From the NCBI GenBank assembly GCA_018894105.1, contig CM032125.1, forward strand, positions 36,379,032 through 36,443,031: 64,000 nucleotides of DNA, given 5' to 3'. The stretch comes from Jacaranda mimosifolia. Lineage: Eukaryota > Streptophyta > Magnoliopsida > Lamiales > Bignoniaceae. Positions 1 through 12,453 of this stretch are shown in pieces. The notes beneath the pieces are model-generated. The model had not been told where the DNA came from. It did no database searches and worked only from the letters and a program-made list of their open reading frames with translations. The position numbers and the translations under genes are program-made. The stretch's first letter is position 1. Each line of letters begins with the position of its first letter.

Positions 1-3000
1 ATTTGCTACTATTTTAATTTAAGATAATGTTGAATGACATGTTCCATTGATTGGAAGAATCAAAAGGAATGGATTTCTTAGTTGGATTACCAATCTTTTT
101 ATTAGATGTGGATGAAAAGTTTGTAAGGGCATTGTGCATCTCATGTGTGGTTGAGGGATAGTCCACAAAGCTCCATTACACCAAACATGGCATAATATTT
201 TGGAATTTTTTGGGAATGTATTGGTTGACCCATAGATGTCATATAATTGTGGGTATAAATACACTTGCAGTAACGATCGGTGGAGGAATTTTAATTTGAT
301 TGGTATTTTGATGGAATTGTAGTGACAAACTCACTATTCATGCGGTAAATATGACTCAAAAGGAACATTTCATGACAAGGAGGACTCTTATAATCACATC
401 TAATGATATTACGTTGTTTTCCTCTCTTTTCTCATCGGTGGAGGAGTTTTAATTTGACTGCTACTTTGATGAGATTGTAGTGACAAATTCACTCTTCATG
501 TGGTAAATATGACTCAAAAAGGACATTTCATGACAAGGGGGACTGTTATGATCGCATCCAATGATATTACGTTGTTTTCCTCCCTTTTCTCAATACAAAA
601 GAAAAGTGTATACCATAATTTTATGGATAGATTTTGACATTTTAATTTTTTTTCTTCTTTTCGTATCATACTATTCAATTGGATTATGAATCAGTGCCAA
701 ATCTTCAAGAGTTTCATGGTGAAGCAAAGTGGCTTGTGGCACTATTGCTCATACTCGAAAGCAGACTTTTTTGCCAAGGGACTTTCGAATTTTCATATTT
801 CTGAAAGAAAGGGGAGCAAACCATGTTAGTTGACTAATGTAATGCTATTAAAGGGATGATGAAAAGGATGTAAGGTCATATATGATGACATCAGTATTTA
901 ACTTTCTAGCAATATTATATATGTATCCAACAGTTTACAACCTACTTTAATATATAGCCAAGTAGACATCATAAAATTTCCCAATTCCAAATAACTAATC
1001 CTTATAAGGATTTGGAAAATCATACTTGTAGAAGGGTATAGGTACATGGAAGTATATTACTTTCTAAAGACCACCAACAATGAAAGGAGGAAAAGGAAAC
1101 AAGAATTTTGATGGGTCTAAACTTTCAATATGCTGTCTTTTGGCCATTGCCTAAAATTGTGTCAAAAGGTAGTAATATCACAGACAGCTGTACTCTTTTC
1201 CATTACAACTAGTTCGCTAGAACAAACTATGTACTAAGAGCATATTCTTAAAAAATAAAAATATCACTGTGAAGTATGTTTTTCAAACCTGAACATAGAT
1301 TCTCATCAAGAAAATGGTGCTTAAGATAGACAACAAAGTGCACACTGCATAAATCTCATGACAATCAGCATATATTCGACGTTCTTCTGCAAATAGTCAT
1401 TTCCAGTATCGCTGTACAAATCTAATTCCAGAGAACATATAGATTTCTTGCAAAAATATCTGGCCACTTAACTAAAGTTTCCATGCCTAATTAACATCAA
1501 GATAGTCAAATTGAGAATAAGTTTTAAAATCTTGATTCTGTGTGTGCCTCTGAATTATCATCTTCAATAAAATTAGTGAGACATAAGAATTTGATTCTAA
1601 TGAACAAGTCCCAGCAAAGGTTCAATGTGGGATGCTGAAAGTACTATTGCGATTCAAATTTCAGCCACTCAATAAGGCAAACAGCTGAAAACAATATTAG
1701 GGTAGCCCTATTTACAAGCATCATCATAAATATGAATATCAGGATATTTTGAATTCTGAGTTGGAAGAACATTCAAGCACATTAATGTATAGAATAAAGC
1801 ATCAGAATTGTTAATGTGGCTCAGGATATAGAATTTTATTAGATAGTTGAGCTACAGGCAGAAAGAATGGAAGACAACCAAAAAAAAGATGATGAGATCA
1901 CCATCATGGAAATGGTATTTACATAATTGGAAAAAGCCATTGATAATCTGGAGAAAAAAATATTGATGAACAGTTTCATGCATCACAGATTTGACTGGCA
2001 ACCACTTCTCTAAGCACATATCTTCATGTTGGTTTTGTTCTTCAAGCAGATGCTGTGATGCCAACAACATTAACCATACAATCCACCTTTGGAAAGATCA
2101 GGAACAAGACTCAGAAGAACCACTTAATGTTTAAAGTTAGAAACAGTTAATTCTATAAGCTAATTTTTCTCAAAGATGTGTGGTTGGTTCCTCTTTCCCA
2201 TATCTGAAAGAATGATCAACATGCACTATGTTTTATGATAACGATTCTTTAGCTGATCATGATCCCAATTCTTGTCCCCTACTTTTCTGTTCTCTTCTAG
2301 TTTTTGTCTCAGAAATACAAAATATTCCATCATCAAGAGCCAACTGGAAAAAGGAAGGACAAAAAAAAGAGAAGAAAAGAAAAGGAAAAAGAAAAAATCA
2401 CCAGGATTGATATTTTTTTACCATTCAGTTCAACTATTTATGTATGGAAAAGTATATTTGAAAAAGTATTTTATCATATATTCTACACATAATAAATACT
2501 ATGGTTTGAAAGTTCTATTACATCAAGATTGTCGAAAAGTTGATGAAATAGATTAGTGGCAAGATTAGACAAGTTGATTTTTACTCTAGGAAACTGGACA
2601 TTCATATGTGAAGAGGAGTACTCGATATATTTGCTCTTAGTGGTTCTCTCACTCTATAAATACATTTTAGCACCATGCAGCCGTTCCTCTAGGGGATCTT
2701 CCAATGGTTGACTGCTAAAACACATAGTTGCAGGTTAATTTTGTTTGTTCTTATAAGATCTTTTTGCAAATTTCGTATATAACATCAGACAATTAAAGTC
2801 AACGATTTAATATAACTAATATTAGACAATTTGAGTTTTTGGTCAATTTTAGTAGTCCAGAAAACTACACATTTAATCAAACACATGGAGAAAAGCAACC
2901 ATGACCTATTTGCCTTTCAACAAGGTTACAATGATATTCAATAGAAATTTTGTAATATACCATTGAGGCAAAATAAACATAATCCTTGGTTTTAGCTCTT

Positions 3001-3480
3001 GATTCTCAGATGCTCCACAAGATATTATTATTGGGTATGCAGATAAAAGCAAGCAGCCGAAAATGCACTACTTCATAAGCACATAGTTATTTGGTTTCTA
3101 TGTTCACCAAGTCAGAGCAAGATATCGAATTAAATTAAAAAAAATATTGCAATTCCTTAGTGGACAGTGGGAGTCTTGTGACATCTTCCACTTGCAAGAG
3201 AACCAAAATGGCAAAATTATTAACCTAATGTTGTTCTGTTTTAGTCTCTTTCCTGTCTTGTTATAGAACACTAAAAGCATTTTGGAGCATTTGCATTAAA
3301 CAAATTCAAGAAAAAACTCTTCATTCATGCCAACATCTTTCCTCCACAACTTTTTTTTTTCCTTTTTTCTTTTTAAAATTGTCATGTTGATTATTGAGCT
3401 CCACAAGTTATTAGACGTAGACTGCACTGTTCTTATTCCTACAATTTTCTGCATGTTATTCTCCTTTTTCAACTTTCTTT
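1..3480. other. Gene-poor upstream region
   Basis: No coding exon can be supported here. Short open frames at 19-264 (-) and 1852-2070 (-) have no recognisable motif and no splice-linked partners. The interval holds a tandem duplication (278-593, listed separately), AT-rich sequence, a purine-rich patch near 2340-2400 and a pyrimidine-rich run at 3350-3380. Part of it is presumably the promoter of the SWEET gene. Confidence 0.5.
278..593. repeat. Two-copy tandem duplication, 158-bp period
   Basis: Copy 1 (278-435) and copy 2 (436-593) both start with CGGTGGAGGA and end in a CCTCYCTTTTCTCA block. They align almost without gaps over the whole unit with scattered, mostly transition, differences. 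No coding frame runs through the array. It is a plain local duplication or the remnant of a longer tandem repeat. Confidence 0.85.
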
Positions 3481-3484
3481 GCAC

Positions 3485-3492
3485 TATATATA
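3485..3492 (+). promoter_or_regulatory. TATA box of the SWEET gene
   Basis: CTATATATACCCC lies about 85 bp before the start codon at 3575, which would put transcription start near 3515-3520 and give a leader of about 55-60 nt. Position and context fit a plant core promoter. There is no transcript evidence here. Confidence 0.55.
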
Positions 3493-3574
3493 CCCCTCAA
3501 ATGATACAAAACAATTCAAGAGCAACAACAATCTGCTGTAGTCCTTCCTAAGTCAATTTTCAGCATCTAAAGAC

Positions 3575-5438
3575 ATGGAAGAGAAATTTCGGTTGGCAGT
3601 GGGCATTATGGGTACACAATCTCCCCCCTGAATCATGATCCTTCTCATCAAGTATGTGAACCTTTTCAAAACCTGGAATATTTAACCAGTCTTTATGTGT
3701 TTGCTGCAGGGAATGCAGCCTCTATGCTACTTTATGCTGCACCAGTGTAACTACAATGTCTTATTTTTATTTTATTTGATAAAGTATACAATCAGAAACA
3801 TTTCTCACACTCTTTTTTTTAAGTTAATATACAAAAACAGAGTTTCATGCACAAATGAACCATATACAACAATATAACTGATGCTATGATCTTGTGTTGT
3901 ACGTTTAATATTTCAGGTTAACTTTCTCAAGGGTGATAAGAAAGAAAAGCACTGAAGAGTTTTCATGCATGCCATATATTTTAGCCCTCTTGAACTGTTT
4001 CCTCTACACCTGGTATGGCTTGCCAGTTGTGAGTTACAAGTGGGAAAACTTTCCTGTAGTCACCATTAATGGATTAGGGATTCTTTTGGAGCTCTCCTTC
4101 ATTCTGATATATTTCTACTTTGCTTCAGCTAATGGAAAGGCAAGTTATTTCTACACAAGAATTAGCATTATATATCCTATATGCAGCAATGACTTCAAAA
4201 TGTTGCTTTTTCACATTTTCATTTTCTATACAGTACCCTAATGGTGAAAACTGACAGTCCTACCTTGCATGCATGTATGCAAACTAGTCCCCTCTTCCAA
4301 TTTTGGCTCAAGAAATAGAACATCAATATTGCATGCACAATAACTTCTTTCGATGAATTTGAGCTGCAATTTTAAAATTATTCTAATAGCAAAATGAACA
4401 TAATACACTCGTCAATAAGTTTTCTATGTAAGCTTAGGCATAAATATATAGCAAGTGTTAGATGTCGATATTGATTATGTTAGATCAACTATGACAATAA
4501 TTTCATGCATGCATGGGAGACTAGAAAAACAGATCATCATTAATATTTAGCTTTCCTGAAATTACAGAAGAAGGTGGCCATATTGACTATACCTGCTGTC
4601 CTAGTTTCCTGCCTCATCGCAATATTATCATCATTTGTATTTCATGATCACCGCCATCGCAAGGCATTTGTTGGAAGCGTGGGACTGGTAGCATCTATTG
4701 CGATGTATGGTTCTCCACTGGTGGTTGTGGTGAGTCTTTTCCTTCTCGAACAATATGATTATTTACAGAAGAAAGAAAAAGTTTCACAGTTATTTGAGAA
4801 GATAAACAACAATGCTTGATACATGAAATTCTTTACGATGGGGTATGAGCACACATAAAATTTGATCCAAGATTCACATTCTCTTTGGAAAGGGCAGGGG
4901 AGGTTTTTTAACTGTATATTTGATCATACTCCTTTTCCTGATAAATTTTTTCCAATTATGGCAGAAACAAGTGATACAGACTAAGAGCGTGGAATTCATG
5001 CCATTCTACTTGTCATTTTTCTCATTTCTTGCTAGTTCACTTTGGATGGCTTATGGACTTCTAAGCCATGATCTTTTTCTCGCGGTTAGTATGGTTATAA
5101 GGTCTATTTTCAAGGAATATGTTTTATTCTATATGATCAGTATTTGCTGACTGTACATCTTCTGTTGTGTTTTACAGTCTCCAAACTTGGTGGGTAGTCC
5201 CCTAGGCATCATCCAACTTGTGCTGTACTGCATATACAGGAAAAGGGGAACTACAAAACAACCTCAGAAATGGGATCTGGAATGCAATTGCAAGAAACAA
5301 ATGCAACATCTGAAAGTGAATGAGGAAAATGAAGAGAAACCAATTCAGTATCTAAAGGTGTACGAGGAAAATGACGATGAGAAAGCAAAGCAGCAGTTGC
5401 AGCTGGTGGTTACTGATGCAGCAAACGGCAAAAATTGA
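3575..5438 (+). CDS. SWEET3: SWEET-family sugar uniporter, SWEET3 type
   Basis: A bidirectional, proton-independent sugar transporter by family. Exons: 3575-3611, 3710-3746, 3917-4139, 4568-4729, 4965-5084 and 5178-5438, joining in frame to 279 residues, with the six-exon layout usual for plant SWEETs. The product has two MtN3/saliva three-helix repeats. Repeat 1 carries the KKSTEEFSCMPY stretch after helix 1 and LYTWYGLPVVS. Repeat 2 carries GSVGLVASIAMYGSPLVVV, SVEFMPFYLSFFSFLASSLW and the conserved Asn of ASPN. The closest relative I recognise is AtSWEET3 (clade I), supported by neighbouring genes. Intron 3 has a GC donor (AAG|GCAAGT). The C-terminal tail is hydrophilic and contains two near-identical Lys/Glu/Asn-rich units. 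The start is the ATG giving MEEKFRLAVGIMG, the normal SWEET N-terminus. Substrate and membrane location cannot be read from the sequence. Confidence 0.93.
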
Positions 5439-8400
5439 AGAATTATGATGTGAGGTTAGGGAGTGTCTCTTTTATTATCATATAACTCAGCAGAAGACTC
5501 CTCTTTTTCCTTATTATATAATCAATAGAAGAATTCTCTTTCAGCAAAAAAAGGTGCATGCAAGCCAGCAATCCAATTGGACCACAGAAAAACTGCCCAA
5601 AATGAGTATATGTCCCTCAAACAACTCAAATAATATATGGTTTTAATTCAAGCAAGCAATCAGAAGGGCAGGAATTTAAAGACACAGAACAGTTGATGAT
5701 GATTACATAGTTTCAGTCTCAAGCCCCCGAGCTAGAATAATGCTATACATGTTCATTTTCGAAAGAGGGTCTTTGAAGTTCCTAACTCTGATTTAGTTTT
5801 TTTATAGGAAAATTAGTTAATCATGCAACTAATAAATGCCGTAGACTTCAGAAAGAGGTAGATACAGAAGGGGATTTTGCCTCACCCAAGAAAAAAAAAA
5901 TATCAACAAGGAAAAGGTTGTGGTGTGAAGAGACAACAATATCTAAAATGAATTGTACCACAGACTGTACCAATAGTTTACTAAATGACAACAAGAGCCG
6001 TTCCATTTTGCACAAAAATTGCACCATCTTTAACTTCAGAAGCATCACTAGACCGCAATCACCAACCTGATCTGCAACAAGAAAAATGAAATATTCTATC
6101 CAATTGACTCCAAAGCCAGGGCCTTTCTAAGGGGCCGATATCTGATTCAACATTCCAATTGCCATTTGACTAAGCACAACATTGATCTTACAATCAGGAC
6201 CGTATGGATGAATTCCACTTTACAGCATCACACGTTCTCATACGCCACAGATCGGCGGCAAAGTCTCTCCTGGCACAATCCAAGTCAAAGACACCCATTA
6301 CCATCCCAGTGCAGCCTATGCTATTCCAATCAACGTCACAATGAAAAATGGCTCAAAGATTTGAGTAAGACCCAATTGGCAGCCGCATTTCCATGTGGCC
6401 ATTAACTATGAGCAATTCAAAATCATTAATCAGCTGCAGGTACTGATATCAATTTCACAAGGTCTTGCTGCAACCCACCTGGCAGAGAGGATTATGCAAA
6501 TAACTAAGCATTACAAATGCAGCTATTGATAACAAAGAATTTACTCTATACTCATCAGATGACATAATATTTTTTGTAGAATAGTATAACTTCCTGTTTA
6601 GGAACGAGGCCACTTAATGAGCAGAACAGAGCTGCTAACTCCACCTCCTGCCTCACCATCAAACTACATAAAACTTTCACTTTATAGCAAGAGAATTTCT
6701 GAAGTCAACTATGGCATTCACAAAACTTTCAAACTAGAGTCTTTCACTTCCAGATAACAAAAACAACAAATAAATCTGGTTTCCACAACTGCACCTGCCC
6801 AGAACACTTGGGAATGTTGAAAATCAAATTCCATTTGGAATATACGGTGGGCAAGGTGACTCTTTGGCCTTCAGTTCTTATGACTATGAGTTTGATTTCC
6901 TAGAAGCAAGTCTAGCAAAGTCACCTCGGCACGAAATTCGTTTTGAATCCTTAGTGTGAATCAAAGCAATCCGCAATCAAACATCTTCCGATGCCATACC
7001 TTCTAATAATCTAATATCATGCGTTTGATTGGATCTATTATATTTTAGATGACTATTTTGTCCTTGAAAAAAAATACATACACATAGCATTTAAATTTTA
7101 TATATATGTGTATATATAAAATTAACCTAAAAATTTCAATTTTCACACTTAATATAAATTATAAATTTTCAATATATGAATTTTTAATTTTCAATATATA
7201 AGTTATAAATTTTTAAATTGTTGACTGAGGGACAAAATTCATCCAAATATGATGTATTAAAGAAGGACAAAATTGAACTTACATCTCATCGCCAAATTGA
7301 GTCGCTGGCAATTGTTCCACAATCGTGGCCAAAAACCCACCCAGTAGCATAAACAATTGTGGGTCCATGATTAATTTCGAGCATATCCGCATATTTAATG
7401 TTGGATATCAAGCATGATACTATGTGAGATTGCCTCCTATATTAGCATCCAATATATGAAATCAAATGAGCCCTTAATATAATATAAAATATATCTATAG
7501 ACTATGGGGTAGAAACTTAGGGGTTTCTTTAAGGCAATTTCCAACTAATATTTTCTTTTTACCTAGGGGCTTTGTTAGATATTGTAGATTAAGTATTCCT
7601 TTTTTAGCAAATTATGTTCAATAGTCTACAAATAAAAAATACTGGCAAATATGCTTTGTGGTTAAAGGAAAAAGAAAATGAAAATTAGGCGTTTGGTCAA
7701 GTTGATGATAAGCAAAACCTTTTAATTAAACTAGCATCTCTGTATACTCTAATGCGTGTGCTAAATTTTTTAAATAATAAAAATGTTTATTTAATTTTTA
7801 TATAAAATTATTATTTTAATAAGTTAAATATATTTATTTAATTTTTTACATAAAAATTAAAGAGATGTTTATGCAATTAAAGAGAATCATACAACAATCA
7901 CATACAATAATGTCAAAAAGTTTCTTAGCTTAAAAAATATATTGAGAAATTAAAAGCAACAAATTAATTATTTTTACTGTAAAATACTATGTTTCGAACA
8001 AAAAATGAATTCGTGTCACAAACTCATAAAGTTGACTCAAATCTAAATATGTACTATTAAAGTTTTTCTTTTGGGCATATTTTTAAATTATGACGTGTCT
8101 AAAATATTCTCAAGTTTTATCTTATAATTCTTATAATTAGAAGTTCTATAATAAATATCATTTATTATCAATTTATTATACACTCTTTTATTATCATTTG
8201 CCATAGTCGAGCAATAAATTAACTTAATAACATCATCTTTATATATATATATAATTTAATATTTAATTATTAACAAACTTTTAATATGGATGCATATTTA
8301 TATAAATAAAAAAATTGCCATAACTTTACTATTCGAATGGAGTAGGCCAAAATAGAAGGGCCATTTGGATTTATTTTTGGGAGGCATTTTTATTTTCTAA

Positions 8401-9150
8401 TAAAAATAAATAGTGAAAAATTAGTTATAAATTTAAATTTAAAAATGAAATATTATTTGAAAATTTTGTTTAAAATGTAATAATTATGTAGGATTGAAAA
8501 TGAATTGTATTTAAAAAATAAAGCATTTTATATTAAAAGTCGTGCAAATATAAGTAGGAGAAAATAAAAAATAATGAAAAAGTAAAATAGAGAGAGAGTG
8601 TGTAATAGTGTGTTTTGGAGAATATTTTGAAAATAAAAATATTTTTGAAAATAAGAGAAAATTTACTTTTCTGTTTTCATTTTCAACAAAAAATAAAAAA
8701 GGTGTTTGAAAATAAAACCAAACATGTACTTAATTGTCATAAAGCAAGAAACATAATCTATGCTATATAAAAATGAAAGGCCCTTTACACACTTAAAGTG
8801 GTGGTTACGTCATACTACACCAAAATTTACTTTACCAATTATAAACTTAATCTTCAATTTAATTTCAAAAGTGAATTTATCACTTAATTTAACATTAGAA
8901 ACACAAATAATATAGTGAAAACATAATTAACAAAATTTATGGAATGCATGGGTAGATACATTTAACAATTTTAAACTTTTTGATGTAGAAATAATATGTT
9001 AAATATGAGTTTATATTAATGGATAATTACTATTATATACTATTAATGCGATTATTGTTAAAATTATATTATTATTAATATATATTATAAATAATTGAGT
9101 GCTTTATTTATTAATATAATTTAACATTAATAGTATGATAAATTAATATC
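5439..9150. other. Spacer between the SWEET gene and the membrane-protein gene
   Basis: About 5560-6990 is less AT-rich than its surroundings and looks like a former or non-coding transcript: short open frames on both strands, no intact gene. One + frame open across 6774-6959 reads plausibly protein-like (GIYGGQGDSLAFSSYDYEF) but I do not recognise it. From 7000 to 9150 the sequence is very AT-rich and non-coding, with one MITE copy at 8358-8729. Confidence 0.4.
8358..8729. mobile_element. MITE family B, copy 1 (diverged)
   Basis: The left end GGGCCATTTGG and the right end AAAACCAAACATG are inverted versions of each other and match the ends of the copies at 13698, 50041 and 57522. The interior is an AT-rich, non-coding filler with the family's typical TTTTGAAAATAAAAAT segment. 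The ends are more worn than in the other copies and no clean target duplication is visible. Confidence 0.6.
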
Positions 9151-9161
9151 CACCCAAGACG

Positions 9162-9299
9162 ACGTGTCACGGCCACTAGTTGATTCTTGAATAATGAATT
9201 ATTTTTCATCTTTCAAGAGGAGTTATCATAAAAAAGAACTGCCTTTGGGGAGGACAAATCACTATTTGTCCGGTAGATTTTGCAAGACCAGTACGTGTC
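9162..9299 (+). promoter_or_regulatory. Two ACGTGTC (ABRE/G-box-like) motifs
   Basis: ACGTGTC occurs at 9162-9168 and again at 9293-9299, about 320 and 190 bp before the start codon at 9482. ACGTG cores bind bZIP/bHLH factors in plants and the ACGTGTC form is typical of ABA-response elements. Chance occurrence of a 7-mer pair is possible, so regulation by ABA is only inferred. Confidence 0.35.
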
Positions 9300-9481
9300 A
9301 TATCCAGAGCGAGTTCTACGCCCGATTATCCATGCACGAAGCCACGTAAACGTAAAACCAACCCACGCCACGCCCACTTCTTCACTCGCAGTTCTCTTCT
9401 GACCATTTCTCCCCGAAACTACAAAAACTCCTCTCCGCTTTCCCTCTGAGAAATTATCACTCGAACTGATCTGAACCAAAA

Positions 9482-11529
9482 ATGGTGAAATTAGCGTCGG
9501 CCCGAGAAACCCGAATGTACGGCCCAAGGCTGGCCCGAAACAGATCGGAGTACATGAATGCGGGCTTATACGTATTCGCGACGATCTTGCTAATGGGAGG
9601 CTTCGCAGCCCAGTTTTCCGGCGAGCCCAAATCCGGGCTCGTACTGCTCCTAATCGGATTCGCGATAGTCATAATTGTGAACGTGCATGATCTTATTGCC
9701 CATCTCGCCGGGATCGATTACCGGCTGCCGTTGATGGAGTTCGATATGCAGTTGGCGCTCGTCGAGTTCGCTGTGCCGCTGGTTTATAGTATAGGGACCC
9801 TTCTTTTTTTCGTGGCAACTCTTCTTCTCTTCATCCAGGTATTTCTCTTTCTTCTTCTTCTTCCTTTTCTTTTTTTTTTTTTTTCGGGTACTTTTTGCTT
9901 AGGATGTAATGATTTTGCAGAGATGTGAAGTGTTATTTTTGTTTTTATAATTTTGAAGTTTCAAATGAGGTAATGATTAATTGTGCGAGAATAGAGACGA
10001 AACACGAAGTGGAATAGAGAATATTGGGCTTAGTGTCAAACTCTCCATATACTAGGATGTAACATCTCATGGTGTGTAGTTTCTAGTAGAGGGACAGAGA
10101 CAGTAATTATAAATCCGGGTTGATATTATAAGAGCTAGAATGATGTTGAGAATTATAATTTTGGGGCTAGATTCAATTTTAGATAAGGTGGTAATTTTGC
10201 AATACTTGTTGCATCTTATGTTAATAATTCAAAATCTTGTGTTTGATACAAAGTGTAGTATCTTATGTTATAATCATCATCAATGTATAATGTATTGTAT
10301 GTGTACTATTGCACAAGGACCGTCGCGATTGCAAAACAAGTTGTAGATATAGAGAAAGGTGTTAGTTAGTAGACAATTTGTACGGGTGTGCGAATATTGT
10401 TAGTGTAACCGAAAATGTTGCACAATTGTGTTGCTTGAAGTTTTGAAGTGAATGTTATGTTTGAATGTGTTGTTTGAAATCATTTTGTATATATGTTATA
10501 TGCTTTTGATGGATGTTTCCAACAGATAAGTTTTAAAACGTGCGAGTATTGAGAGTAGTAAGTGCAGTAAAACCTCTAGGAGACTTTAGATGTCATATTT
10601 ACTTGGGGTTCTATATCAAATTGCAACGTAATATGGTGATGATGACGGGATCTGTCGCCACATGGCGGCCTCCCTGCGAGGTATTGTCCCGTCTACACCC
10701 GTTGATAGGTGGGGGGTTTTGTCCTTGAAAAGGGTCCTCACAGGGAAGGAGAGGACTCGCCGCTTATATGCTGGTCAAGACCCTCTACTCCATCCGATGT
10801 GGGATAGATGCCAGCCCCATCATATGGTAACCTTATATTTTCAACTTCTTGTTTGCTTACACAAAGTTTTGTGGTTCAATTTACATTTGGACAGGCGGAA
10901 AAAGGATACGGATACTTTAAATTGGAACGGATTGCTTTAAGCATGTTTATTGCCGGTCCAGTTCTATGGCTACTTGGATCAATCCACAATTCATGCCAAA
11001 TCTATGAAAGGGCAGATGGACATGTCCAAATCTTGCAGGAGACGGTCCTAATCCCATTCTTGATGTCGAGTTTGTTATTTCTAGTCGGTGCAATTATCAA
11101 CAACCGAGAGCAGGTTGGACATGCTCACCATGGCTTGGAACTATTGGTACGTACAAACATCTAATTGTGAAAATTTGCAGCACAAAGACAATAAATTGCA
11201 GGGGTGTTCTATAATTGTTATCTTTAACTTCTATAATCATGAATCTTCAGGGTGAGACATGGATCTGGTTAGGTATATTCGGAAGCTTGATTCTTTTTAT
11301 AGGGGCATTAGCGAATGTTGTAAAAGTTTTCAAGATGCAACAACTTAACGGACTAAGATTAGAGAAGCTACGAGGTAGGGCACAAGAACGGTTGGTTCAG
11401 ATAAGAGAAGGGCATATGCCACTCATCTCAGAAGAACATAGAAGATGGAGGCCAATAGATGTGGAGGAGGGTGGCCAATCTAGGGAAGTTGCAACGCCTT
11501 ACAAAGATGTCCTTGTCGGTCAGACATGA
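9482..11529 (+). CDS. Six-helix plant membrane protein of unknown function
   Basis: Three exons (9482-9838, 10895-11146, 11251-11529), all joined in phase 0, encode 295 residues. Hydrophobic segments fall near residues 25-47, 51-75, 92-119, 128-150, 167-190 and 206-229, so six membrane spans are likely. The N-terminus is short and basic (MVKLASARETRMYGPR). The last 70 residues are polar and rich in Arg/Glu, probably cytosolic. Motifs that stand out are NVHDLIAHLAGIDYRLP between helices 2 and 3 and SIHNSCQIYERADGHVQILQ between helices 4 and 5. I recognise no enzymatic or transporter signature. The start ATG follows a stop-rich AT leader. Intron 1 (1.06 kb) carries a GC-rich dispersed repeat. 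The gene sits between SWEET3 and PTB, where I recall no counterpart in Arabidopsis. Confidence 0.85.
10640..10830. repeat. GC-rich dispersed repeat inside intron 1
   Basis: About 190 bp of much higher GC content than the flanking intron, containing GTTGATAGGTGGGGGGTTTT, a GAGAGGACTCGCCGC block and CATCCGATGTGGGATAG. The last phrase is typical of a repeat often seen in eudicot introns and LTR remnants. Small open frames here are not genes. The element type (LTR fragment or SINE-like) cannot be settled from one copy. Confidence 0.45.
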
Positions 11530-12122
11530 ATATTTCTAAAGTATCGTTCTAAACTTTAGGACTATGTTCGGATCTTAGATTTTATTCTAAAAATAGAAGG
11601 TTCTGCAACGGGAAAATCCTTAGTGTTTATCTGAAATTGAAGATTCAAAGATAGTGTTAGTACGAATATTTTCGTTTTTGGTCCTTAGTATCTGAAGTGG
11701 CTACAATTTTTTCTCATATGCATGAAGGGTTTCTCTTCAATGTTGGGGATGTGATTTTATATCTTTGTATATGTCTACTTTCTATCAAGTAGTTGAAATC
11801 TTTAACTCCTGGCATTTGTATTTCATAAGCTAGTTGGGTTTTTCACAATGTTTTATCTCCAACTTGAAGGAGTATATTGGAATCAACATAGCTAATTTCA
11901 TGTAATGTTAGTGTTGTGAAATTCACACTAAATTCTAGAAGCCACCTTCAAAAGCTCTGTTTAACTAGAAGTAATAAAATAGCAATAGCTTGAAATAAAT
12001 AATAGAGGTTTCTATCATAAAATGATCTGACGAAAATAAAGAATCTAAGGTGATGTGAAATTTTCGTAACAAATTCAGTGAACTATTCATGTTAGAAATG
12101 GTTTTCAGATGTCTTAGGGAAA

Positions 12123-12453
12123 GTTTGGTTGTGTTTTCCCAAAACAACATTGTTTTGAGAAAACATAACAAAATATATCCCCATTTTCCCTACAAAATAC
12201 ATATTTTTTAATATATACATACATATTATGTATATATACATTTTATATATTTTATTATTATTATAATATTAAAAAAAATCACACAATTTCATTTTCACCC
12301 CAAAAATCCAATAAAAAAACATTAATTTGATTGTTATAGTAAAAAAAGTATTTTTCAAAACATAAATAAACATACCAAAAAATAACTTTTACATTCTTCA
12401 ATAATTAATTCTCCAAAACACATAATAAAATCACACAAAAAACATAACCAAAC
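12123..12453. mobile_element. MITE family A, copy 1
   Basis: Terminal inverted repeats GTTTGGTTGTGTTTT (left) and AACATAACCAAAC (right) bound 331 bp of AT-rich, non-coding DNA. The interior shares long blocks (TTTCATTTTCACCCCAAAAA, ACATACCAAAAAATAACTTT) with the copies at 34570-34898 and, inverted, 38337-38768. Small size, no coding capacity and several dispersed copies fit a non-autonomous DNA transposon. Confidence 0.75.

Noticed and set aside
1..800. Possible retroelement or gene fragment at the left edge
   Set aside because: Short frames on both strands look faintly protein-like but contain stops and no family motif; not enough to call.
9213..9527. 104-codon frame on the minus strand
   Set aside because: It overlaps the promoter and start of the six-helix membrane-protein gene on the other strand and has no recognisable motif.
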